Source of the DNA: Hondaea fermentalgiana | Lineage: Eukaryota > Sar > Bigyra > Thraustochytrida > Thraustochytriidae | Direction of reading: 5' to 3' | NCBI GenBank assembly: GCA_014084085.1 | Contig: NPFB01000005.1 | Span: forward strand, 124,001 to 188,000 | DNA: 64,000 nt | Part shown: positions 28,292-36,947 of the stretch, piece after piece | How the letters are laid out: each line of letters starts with the position of its first letter | Position numbering within the stretch: position 1 is the first letter of the stretch | Program-made: the position numbers and the translations under genes | The notes under the pieces: generated by a model | The model's input: the letters and a program-made list of their open reading frames with translations, nothing else | Databases searched by the model: none | Told to the model about the DNA's origin: nothing

Positions 28292-31200
28292 TTACGCGCC
28301 ACTCAATTCGGCCAACATCTTCTCCGCAAATTCGTCGTATTGCTCCTTTTTGATAAGTTTCTTCTCGAGCATAACTTGTGCTCTCAATAGCCTCTCTTCC
28401 GGCGAGGGTGCTAGGCGCCGACGCGATCCTCCTCCGACACCGCCTCCCCCCCCGACGCCCATGCCGCCTCCATTCATTTTTGAGCTGTTGTCGCCACGAC
28501 GAGACAACATTTCCTGGAGCGTTCCGCCCGACGGAGGTCGATTTCGCGTCGTCGTTGCGTTGATCACAGTTCCAAGAAAACTATCAATCAGGCTCGTCTC
28601 CCCGCTTGCCGTGTGGTGCCTCCGGAGACGGGCACTTCGGCCCGCTTGACGGAATGAGGACGTATGCGCGAGCGGCGCCGTCCGGGTTGGAAATCCGCCA
28701 AAAGATCGCCGACCCTGGGTAACGTCAGTACCTCGTAAGATGCGCTCACGCCCAGAGTCACGATGCCGCGGTCTCTTCTTTCCTCGTTCGTAACCTTGCC
28801 GCGAGCTTGAACGCCGTTCCCCCTCTGTGGCATCATCGCTGTCAAAGTTGAGAAAGTTGCGGACCGTGGGCTCGCTCGATCGCCGTTGATGGTGGCCTTC
28901 GGTTTCTTCATCCTCATTAGCCTTTCTCTGACGTTCCAATGCAGCTTGAGCTCGACTGTGTCTCATGACTTCTGCATCCTCGCCCTGGTCCTCGTCCCTG
29001 TCATTATCCTCCCTGTATCCTCCTGTATCTGCTTCTGCGTCGCGGGGAGTATCGAACGACTTGACAGCGCAGAACGAGGAAGTCGATGATGCAGTGGAGA
29101 GCGAGGATCCTTCGTAGTCGCTATGACGCCGCCCTCTGGACACATTCAAGGTGTTTGCTTCCCCAGCGTTGCCCGTTGCGAGACCAAAGACGGGCTCTGC
29201 ATCAGCTTTTGCATCCCAATGCGAGGTTTCGCTGGGACTGCGTGTCATGGTCCCGTGCCCCGTATCGTTCGCCGCGCCACCATTATCAGCCTCGTCGGGC
29301 AAGGTCGTCCCAGCTCCAAAGGGGTACGCTCCGTGGGGGCGAAGCTTACGAGAAGAAAGATGTGTTTCCGAGTCGGAGCGGCGATGCCCGCGATTGCGGC
29401 GACGACGAGACGGTCGGGAAGCAGGCGTGTCTGTGGACCATGTTCGCTGAATGCTATGATGAATGGGGAAATTGGCAGGTGCATTGGTTCCCGGCCCGAG
29501 ACTGCCCACGGTGCCGCTCGCGCTACCGAGGGTGAGCGAGGAGGTGAGCGAGTTCGTACCCGACAAGGGCTGGATTCCCCGGACACTTTGTTGGGTATTT
29601 TTAAGGGTATTGTACGATACAATGCCCAAACAAACGAGAAGTGGACCAAGGATGACGCCGTGCGCTCCGAAGGCGGTGACGCCGAAAAACATGGACATGC
29701 CAGTCATAAACTCGTTCTTGGACTGGTCCGCGTGCTCGCGAGTCGAAGGTTGCTGGACTTTCTTTTGAAAGGTCCCAAGCACCCAGCTGTCCAGCTGGAA
29801 GCTCAGAATGTACTGGAGAGAGAAAAGAAGTAACGAGAGGTACCAGTGCCCATTGAGTGCAAAAATGAGGCACCACGGAAGACAGGCCCAGTAGGCATAG
29901 ACGACAGGAAAGAGAGTCAGCGCGATGGTGAAGAGCGCCGCCAAGTAGGGCAGTTGGATGCCCATGATTTTGAACAAGACGAGCGTCGCTGTGGCCCTAT
30001 AAAAGCTCATTTTTACCGTGAGCATGACGACAGCCTCCATTGTGGCGCGAAGCTGCTGTTCGAGGAGGTAAATGTCTGAAGCGCGCTCCTCCGGGGCGAT
30101 GGAGGACTCCGCAACTGGGCCCGCGCTTGGAGATAAAGTACCAAGTTCGCTATCGGCATCGAGATCCTCGTCGTCCATGGGCAGCGCTGGATCATCCTCA
30201 CACTCGGCAACACTCCGTGAGGATTCCGAGGTCGACGACGCTACAGCAATGATACGCTCGACAAAGGCGGAGCGGCGTTGATGAGACGGAGGAGGCCCAG
30301 GAGGACCACCCGCGCGAGCGGGGCTCGCGGCCGGCGCGGGCGCGGAACCGGTTGCTGAAAGCGGTTCCGAAGCTGAGACAAAGGCATTGCCACCAGCAGG
30401 GACGGGATCCGTCGGAGTGGCATCTTGAGCTTCAGAGCTAAAGATGCCAGTGAGAACTTCGTGCATGAGATTGTCCTCGCTACTGAGCAAAATAAAGGTG
30501 ATCGTGACGAAGAACATGACGCGCACACCAAAGTCAATGACGAGGAAAAGCACAGACATGGTGAAGATCGTCGAGGTCCAAAAGCCGTCACGGGCAGAAA
30601 GGGCAACGTCGCGAACTTTGTCCGTAACACCGCTGAGATCCGTCGACTTGGTGTGCTCGGCGACCATTTGAAGAATTTCTTGGAGAGAGCGGTTCTGCAT
30701 CCAGTCCGGAATAGAAAACCACCCGTCGGCCATGAGAAAGGTATCGTCCATACTTACGGCGCCCTGGGAAGCAGGTGCCCCAAAGAGCGAAGCCTCTGCG
30801 GCAGAGAGTGAACAGGCAGCGGTGGCGGCCTGGCCCGAGAGCGAGCTCGCGTTCGAGGCTAGACAGGTTGCGTTGGGCGCAGAAGTATCGTTTGTGGCCG
30901 CGAGACGGGTCTCTTCCATGAATCGAACAACCCATCGAAATGCAGGCTCCCAGGTCGTGTTCGTGACATATTGATGCTCAAAGTCGCCCAGCCAGGCATC
31001 GAGGGCATTTTCTCCGTGGCCAGAGACCTCGTTCCAGACATCCTGAGCCCATCGCGAGTTCATGAGTGTCTCTCCAGCCCAAGCCTGAATCATTTGAAGC
31101 ATGACCTTGACGTCGTGGAAGGCAAAGACGACAAAAAGCGTGGTGCACACGACGCCGAGCACGAGGATGAAGAGAATGAGCACGAGGGCCACAAAGGTGG

Positions 31201-32107
31201 AATCGTTAAGAACGAAGCGATGCATTCTGAAGAAGAAGAGGGCACGGCGGTCGAGCAAATAGACAAAGAGAGCCAGAGCCGCAAGCGCGAGCACCAAGAG
31301 CATCACGAGCAAAGGCTCGAGGAGGATCACGGGCATGAGAAATGCCAGAGCGAGCGCGATGGCCCAGCGAGGCGCCGAGCGGACCGTCTCGCGGGCTGTT
31401 CGCATGGCGTACTCGAGCATGTTTCGGGGCGAGATGGTGTTTTCGTCGTTGATGAGGACGAGGCAGTCGACAATGCTTCGTTTCGTCTCCCATAACGCCT
31501 CAGAGGCAAGAAAGGCGTAGAGGAAAACACCAATGTAAGATTCAAAGAGAACGTAGTTGAAGTACACGAGTCCAAGAATGCCGAGCGTGAAGAGGTTTCC
31601 GAGGATGATGCTGACGACGCGGTCTTTTTGCCTCCGTACGAGGTCTTCGGCGCCGTAATAGTCGTACGCCGAGGGGCCCAAGAAGGCCCCCTCGCCCTCT
31701 GACCCTGAGCTGTAGGCAGAGAGGTCACCTCCGGCGGCGACGGCGTTGGCCACCGCCATACCTCCGCCGCTGCGAGGAGACAACTTGCTCAGATCCGACG
31801 CATACGAGCTCGTGCGACGGCCGGGCGCGCGTCTCCGCGACGCCGCCGCGCCCAGCCTCTGCAGCTGCTGCTGCGGCGGCGGCGGAGGCTCTGCGACCGC
31901 GGCCACCTCGCGCTCCTCGTCCTCGTCCTCGTCCTCGCCCTCGTCGTCGACGGCCGCCGCCCTGCGCGCCTTGGCCATCTCCGCGGCCTCGCGCAGCGCG
32001 CGGCTCGGGCCGGCCTCGCGCGTCTCCGCCGCGGTCCCCGCCGCGGTCTCCGCCGCGGTCTCCGCCGCGGTCTCCGCCGCGGCGGCGCCCTCGTCGGCGG
32101 CCTTCAT
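28292..32107 (-). CDS. TMEM245 / AI-2E-transporter-family multispanning membrane protein (5' end uncertain)
   Basis: About 1271 aa if it starts at the ATG at 32107; the frame continues into the 100-N gap, so the true N-terminus may be further up. The N-terminal ~130 residues are low-complexity (repeated Ala-Glu-Thr, acidic, Pro/Gln). Then hydrophobic helices (IILGNLFTLGILGLVYFNYV, IALALAFLMPVILLEPLLVML, FVALVLILFILVLGVVCTTLF) and, after a luminal loop with several Asn-x-Ser/Thr sites, a second membrane block with the AI-2E-type signature (LPYLAALFTIALTLFPVVYAY, then AFGAHGVILGPLLVCLG). The last ~400 residues are Ser/Arg/Asp-rich and disordered, ending in a SHOCT-like helix pair (LRAQVMLEKKLIKKEQYDEF). 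Substrate unknown. Divergent from the IQ/WW gene across the gap. Confidence 0.8.
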   Translation of the reverse strand: MKAADEGAAAAETAAETAAETAAGTAAETREAGPSRALREAAEMAKARRAAAVDDEGEDEDEDEEREVAAVAEPPPPPQQQLQRLGAAASRRRAPGRRTSSYASDLSKLSPRSGGGMAVANAVAAGGDLSAYSSGSEGEGAFLGPSAYDYYGAEDLVRRQKDRVVSIILGNLFTLGILGLVYFNYVLFESYIGVFLYAFLASEALWETKRSIVDCLVLINDENTISPRNMLEYAMRTARETVRSAPRWAIALALAFLMPVILLEPLLVMLLVLALAALALFVYLLDRRALFFFRMHRFVLNDSTFVALVLILFILVLGVVCTTLFVVFAFHDVKVMLQMIQAWAGETLMNSRWAQDVWNEVSGHGENALDAWLGDFEHQYVTNTTWEPAFRWVVRFMEETRLAATNDTSAPNATCLASNASSLSGQAATAACSLSAAEASLFGAPASQGAVSMDDTFLMADGWFSIPDWMQNRSLQEILQMVAEHTKSTDLSGVTDKVRDVALSARDGFWTSTIFTMSVLFLVIDFGVRVMFFVTITFILLSSEDNLMHEVLTGIFSSEAQDATPTDPVPAGGNAFVSASEPLSATGSAPAPAASPARAGGPPGPPPSHQRRSAFVERIIAVASSTSESSRSVAECEDDPALPMDDEDLDADSELGTLSPSAGPVAESSIAPEERASDIYLLEQQLRATMEAVVMLTVKMSFYRATATLVLFKIMGIQLPYLAALFTIALTLFPVVYAYWACLPWCLIFALNGHWYLSLLLFSLQYILSFQLDSWVLGTFQKKVQQPSTREHADQSKNEFMTGMSMFFGVTAFGAHGVILGPLLVCLGIVSYNTLKNTQQSVRGIQPLSGTNSLTSSLTLGSASGTVGSLGPGTNAPANFPIHHSIQRTWSTDTPASRPSRRRRNRGHRRSDSETHLSSRKLRPHGAYPFGAGTTLPDEADNGGAANDTGHGTMTRSPSETSHWDAKADAEPVFGLATGNAGEANTLNVSRGRRHSDYEGSSLSTASSTSSFCAVKSFDTPRDAEADTGGYREDNDRDEDQGEDAEVMRHSRAQAALERQRKANEDEETEGHHQRRSSEPTVRNFLNFDSDDATEGERRSSSRQGYERGKKRPRHRDSGRERILRGTDVTQGRRSFGGFPTRTAPLAHTSSFRQAGRSARLRRHHTASGETSLIDSFLGTVINATTTRNRPPSGGTLQEMLSRRGDNSSKMNGGGMGVGGGGGVGGGSRRRLAPSPEERLLRAQVMLEKKLIKKEQYDEFAEKMLAELSGA

Positions 32108-32181
32108 GCTCGTTTGCGGTCTGTCGCACCCGGCGGCTCCACGATGATCACCCTCATCATCATCATCATCATCATCATCGT
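32025..32181. repeat. GCCGCGGTCTCC repeats and (ATC)n run beside the gap
   Basis: Tandem 12-bp units (about 32025-32085) encode the Ala-Glu-Thr-Ala repeats of the TMEM245-like protein. An (ATC)n run at about 32153-32179 would encode poly-Asp upstream of the chosen start if that part is translated. Confidence 0.8.
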
Positions 32182-32206
32182 CGTCCCGGCCCCGCGGCCG
32201 CCCCGC

Positions 32207-32306
32207 NNNNNNNNNNNNNNNNNNNNNNNNNNNNNNNNNNNNNNNNNNNNNNNNNNNNNNNNNNNNNNNNNNNNNNNNNNNNNNNNNNNNNNNNNNNNNN
32301 NNNNNN
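32207..32306. other. Scaffold gap (100 N)
   Basis: Conventional 100-N gap. It lies in the shared upstream region of two divergent genes, so both N-termini and the promoter are uncertain. Confidence 0.98.
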
Positions 32307-32315
32307 TATGCTACC

Positions 32316-35123
32316 ATGTGCACTACGGACGGACGGACGGGCGCGGCAAACGCACCAATGCCACGCATCTATGCCGAGGATGTACCACTCTCAACGCAGA
32401 TGCAGCGCATGCGTCAAGACCAAGAGCAAATGCTCCTCGCACAGTCAAACCATCGTCGTGCTGATGATTACGAGAGGCACGAGTCGGTGAGTTCAACGAC
32501 ACGCCGAAAAGAGCGCGCGACGCCAATATTGAATGAGGGCAACCCCACTGGCTCGGCACGCCCTAAATCAGCTCGCCCTTCTCGCCAAGTCGCCCAAGGT
32601 GCCAAAGCGAGAGCAGCTCCAGCCGCCGCAACATCCGACATGGTCTATTCAACAAGGGAAAGAAGACGATCGACGCCCTCGCGCGTGCCTCCAGGTCCTG
32701 GCAAACGCGGTCGCAGAGGAAGAACGTCTTCTGCAGGTAGACTGCCCTCGGTCGACGCCCAAATGCCGACACCTCGACAATCCACTGGCTCTGCGCGATC
32801 TGCTGGCCTTAACGTGGGAGAAGGCGAACGCCGCAAGCGCGAGTTCGTCGAAGCTCTCTGGGCAAGGTCATCGTCATCAACCCCTGAGAATCCAAACTTT
32901 TACAGTAATGGTGCAATCAACAACAGCAACAAGTATAATGCGCGTGGGCGCAACACCATGTCCATGCTCTCCCCTACTACTCAGATCGAAGAGTGCGAAA
33001 GCCTCTTTAGTGAAGCCGAGGACTCCACATCCGAAATGGTCCGAGATCTGCCGCTTGCACTCTTCCGTGATGATCCTCGACGCACTGATTCTGCATCAGA
33101 ATTGAACCATGCTCGTAGCGCCCGAGAGCACTCGCAGCAGCACACGCGAAGAAACACTTATGAGAGATCGCCCGAAGAAAACTCGGGACGAATGCGACCT
33201 GCGAGCGCCGCCTCGCGTATGCATGGTCGTGGAACCGGCATGGCTGCACCCCAGGATCGCTTCACCTCACAGGTCGAAGAAATCCAGACAATTCTTTCCA
33301 ATCGTGATACGAGAAGCTCACTACAGAAAATGCTGCGAACGCCAACAAGCTCACTTAGCGTGGAGCTTGCTAAAAGAAAAGAGCTCGACCACATTGAGCA
33401 GGATCTTGCGGACAAAGCCGCTTTGCTCGAGAGACGAAAACGTGAACTCGAGGCGGAGCTCGAAAAGATCAAGAATGCACGCAAGATCATACTAAAGGAA
33501 GCGGCGCGCCAAAACGTGTCCATTGGTCGCCTTTTCAAGATGCGTCTGCGTGAATTCTACCGCCTGGTCCGCACCAATGAGATACAATATTCGAGGGTTG
33601 CCTATCGCGAGGCAGCTGCAATTACAATCCAGACGGCATGGCGCGCAAGTCTCGCGAGCGAGTACGTTAATGTCCTTCGCCGCGCCAAGGGCCTTCAGAG
33701 TCGGCACCGCTTTCCACAATTTCAAAACCCTGGCAAAGCTTCGCTACAAGATCTACAAGAAATGCTCGAAGCACTTTCTGGAGCGCAAATGGACGGAATT
33801 CCTACTGCCGTTCGCCAGGAACTCAAAATTGCGCTGGAGAAGCACCTTTCTGACAAGGCTGCAGTCTCGCTGCAAAAGGCGTTCCGTGGTCATCGCACGC
33901 GACATGTGACCGTGCCACGCGCAAAGAATTACCGTGAAGAGTGGCAGGACTTTTGGAGTGATGAAGGCAAGGATGAGGGCTCAGAGAGTCGCTCTCGTGC
34001 AGGCTCAGCTACGCATAGAATGGGTCAGTATCCAACGGAAAGAGCAGATTCCATGGCTGCGAGTGCCCCATCTCGAGCGCGCACTTCGCTGTCTTTCGAG
34101 TCGTACAACGAAGCGAACTATGGCGCCAGCACTAATTACGAAAACACCTCCGTATCTGGCTCCCACGCGGCTTCTGCTAGCTCGCACTATCATGATATTC
34201 AGCATCAACAGCAACAGCAACAGCAGCAGCAACAGCAAGATCAGTACGAGCAGGAAGTGGAAGGATGTGACCCCGTCCAGACTACGGGGGCCACGCCGGA
34301 GCAGTTTGCTTCCGCAACGCAAATGGGCGACGAGTTCATCCCAGAATGGTCATATGACGCCGTTGTACAAGACGAGTCCATGCCAATTCAACAAGACAAC
34401 CAAGACTTTGCGGGCAACAGCCTCTCAGCATCGCAAGCTCGTCAATCTTTCTCCGGCCCAATGTCGCCCTTATCACCAACAGAGGTTGTGAGCAGTGCCG
34501 CAGGTGCGCTACAAGACAGCGGCTTTGTCTGTCTTACTGACCTCGACGACCTTTCGGTTCTGGCAGCAGGGATGCAACTCAAGATGGTGCGAAGTGATGG
34601 TTCTTCTACCGACGTGGAGCTTCTCGAGGTAATGTTGGACGGAAACCGCGTTCGTTGCAAGTGCGGAGATGGCAGGGTCGTTGCCAAAAAGCTCAAGTAT
34701 TTCTTTACAGTGCCAACGGAGCTCCTTGCTTTGGCAAACGTTGAGGAAAGCGCCTCGCATGAGACTGTCGAGAACGTCAAGGCCTTGGTGGGAGACTGGG
34801 AAATTTGCGGCGACGAGGAGGGCAATGAATTCTACTACAACCGTGTCACGGGCCAAAGTGTTTGGGAAAAGCCGCAAGAGGTCTTAGCTGCCGAGGTCGA
34901 TGGTACCTTGGATGATCTTTTGCAGAATGGTAATAGAAATCGCGAAGCGGTCGGTTCGCCCTCTCGAATGTCCAAGGCGTCGAGCCGAAGACAAAAACGT
35001 GGCAAGAAAAAGGCCAAAAAGAGCCGCAGCTCCTTTGACATGGATGAGCTCAGCGAAGTGACGTCTCCAGCCGTGGTCTCTCCTTCGTTTGATTCCAACG
35101 CCCGTTACGATGTATTCTTTTGA
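32316..35123 (+). CDS. IQ-motif and WW-domain protein, function unknown
   Basis: Up to 935 aa; the ATG at 32316 is 10 bases after the gap, and a second at 32358 is as likely, so the 5' end may be missing. Order of parts: disordered Ser/Arg-rich N-terminus with polybasic patches; coiled coil at about 350-400 (SVELAKRKELDHIEQDLADKAALLERRK); IQ motif at about 433 (AITIQTAWRASLASEYV); second IQ at about 516 (AVSLQKAFRGHRTRH); polyglutamine at about 630; a small beta-rich segment at about 745-800; WW domain at about 826-855 (GDWEICGDEEGNEFYYN, then VWEKP, both Trp present); basic tail. This suggests a calmodulin-binding scaffold reading Pro-rich partners. I do not recognise an orthologue. Confidence 0.75.
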   Translation: MCTTDGRTGAANAPMPRIYAEDVPLSTQMQRMRQDQEQMLLAQSNHRRADDYERHESVSSTTRRKERATPILNEGNPTGSARPKSARPSRQVAQGAKARAAPAAATSDMVYSTRERRRSTPSRVPPGPGKRGRRGRTSSAGRLPSVDAQMPTPRQSTGSARSAGLNVGEGERRKREFVEALWARSSSSTPENPNFYSNGAINNSNKYNARGRNTMSMLSPTTQIEECESLFSEAEDSTSEMVRDLPLALFRDDPRRTDSASELNHARSAREHSQQHTRRNTYERSPEENSGRMRPASAASRMHGRGTGMAAPQDRFTSQVEEIQTILSNRDTRSSLQKMLRTPTSSLSVELAKRKELDHIEQDLADKAALLERRKRELEAELEKIKNARKIILKEAARQNVSIGRLFKMRLREFYRLVRTNEIQYSRVAYREAAAITIQTAWRASLASEYVNVLRRAKGLQSRHRFPQFQNPGKASLQDLQEMLEALSGAQMDGIPTAVRQELKIALEKHLSDKAAVSLQKAFRGHRTRHVTVPRAKNYREEWQDFWSDEGKDEGSESRSRAGSATHRMGQYPTERADSMAASAPSRARTSLSFESYNEANYGASTNYENTSVSGSHAASASSHYHDIQHQQQQQQQQQQQDQYEQEVEGCDPVQTTGATPEQFASATQMGDEFIPEWSYDAVVQDESMPIQQDNQDFAGNSLSASQARQSFSGPMSPLSPTEVVSSAAGALQDSGFVCLTDLDDLSVLAAGMQLKMVRSDGSSTDVELLEVMLDGNRVRCKCGDGRVVAKKLKYFFTVPTELLALANVEESASHETVENVKALVGDWEICGDEEGNEFYYNRVTGQSVWEKPQEVLAAEVDGTLDDLLQNGNRNREAVGSPSRMSKASSRRQKRGKKKAKKSRSSFDMDELSEVTSPAVVSPSFDSNARYDVFF

Positions 35124-36947
35124 GCGCACCAGCCAGTCTGCACATTTGTAGAGAACCTATACGAGAACACACTGTGTCTTTTTCTCCCTTCACCGCTCTT
35201 TTTTTTTTCTTTCTTCTTGTAGGAACAAAAGACCCCCCCTCTGTATTGTTGTGCAGCCAGCTGTGACGCTCAAGAGTGTCCAGAAAAATAATAACAGTGC
35301 AGAAGAAGGCCTGGACCAACCACCACCCATGCCGTTTTGCTCATGAGCTGCACATCGTCATTTCCATTCGCTCGCCTCCTTTATCCATCGCGGCGGCAAG
35401 CAAAACCCGCACCTCTTGATTGGCACCGCCACCGCGCCGCTGATGCTGCCGCCATACTCCCGGCAGCGCCGAGACTCGCAACGCAGCAGCAGCAGCAGCA
35501 GCAGCAGCCAGCCATGGCCAGAGCACCAACACGTATGACCTGCGGCTGTCCCGGGGTCATACTCAGGTCCCACTGGTGGCACGCCTTCCCTAGAGACACT
35601 TGCAAGGCGGGCCACAGCACGCGACCGTCGCTTCACAGTCAATCGGAGCACACGAGAAGAAGAGGACGGCGATCGCTGCATGCTGCAGCCTCGCGCGTTC
35701 GTCGAGGAGGGCCGAGAGGAGAGGGAGGGAAGAAAGAGGGAGGAGACGGCTCCGCGCGGCGTGAGAAAGCGCGGTGGGCGACGCACAGCGGCGCCAATTC
35801 AGAGGTCGGAGCTGTCCGTGCAGCATGCGCAGCTGCAGTAGCAGAGCGAGGGGAGGGAAGGGAAAGGTTGCTCATCATGCTAAGGACGTAGGTCGCCTCT
35901 TGGACGCTGACGCGTGCAATGATTCGGCCTTTTTGCCGCGACGTTGCAGCGCTCGCAAGACAGGTAGGCAGGCGGCAGGCGAGCAAGCACTCACAGTCAA
36001 ACATTCACCAGCAAGTAAGCACAGCACAAGCTCGTCTACAACTGCCAACTGCGCTTAGAAAGAAGCAGCGAGAGGGCCGCCATGTTGTTTCTCTGATTGT
36101 GAGTGGCGCTCCGTGATTGGTGGGGGCCGCATCGAGCGGCCTGTAGGCGACGGACAAAGCGCTAGAAGGGCGCTAGGACGTCCTGCGGATCCTCGGGGCC
36201 CGCATCACGTGTTGCCCCCGGCAAGGAGAAAAGGGCTGGCTCACCTTGCTCACCATCGGTCTGGATAGAAGCGACATCGGCACGCGCACAGCGCAGAGAA
36301 GCGCAGACAAACAGCCGAGCGAGGGGAGACGGCCTCCGCCTTCGCGCGAGCGAGACGGTCGCGGCGCGTCTCCGCCTGTCGCGCGAGTTGCGCGACGAGC
36401 GAGCGGGCGAGCGAGCGGGCGAGCGAGCGAGCTCTGGCCCGCGTGGCTTTCCCCAGCCAGCGCGTGCGAAGTGGCGAGCAGACCGACTCGCCAGATAGTG
36501 GGAAGGCAGGCTGACTCGCTGGACGGCGACGCCACTGACGCTCGCGAGTGAGAATCCAAGCAAGGACGCCGGCTTCCGCGCAGACCTTTGTTGGCCCCTC
36601 GCTGATCAAGGCGTGCCGGCCGCGAGGTGGGCGCGCGGAGTCGCGCAGCTCTGGCCGCTACGCGCAAGAGCCGGGTGCCAGCTGCGGCGTGAACCCGCGG
36701 CCCCGGCGAACGCGCAGAGCGCAGTTAGGCCACGACGAGCAAAGCCTCAGGTCAGTAAGGTCGTGGCGAGCTCGTCTGCTGTCCTTCTATCCGCGAGGGC
36801 GCGGGCGAGCAAACACATTGTCTTCAGCTGGTCATTGCAAACGCGAGAATGCCAGCAGCAGCATCACCAAGAGCAGCATGCGCCGCTGGCGTCTGCAAAC
36901 GCTATAGTTACCGTGGCGAACAATCTCTACAAACCTGGCGCTCCGTG
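35124..36947. other. Intergenic region with CAG and GAGC/GGGC repeats
   Basis: About 1.8 kb between two + strand genes. It has a poly-T/C stretch after the IQ/WW gene (about 35190-35240), a (CAG)n run (35484-35512), a GAGCGGGC repeat (36396-36433) and otherwise GC-rich DNA whose ORFs look like chance. An in-frame ATG at 36849 could extend the sulfatase. Confidence 0.5.
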
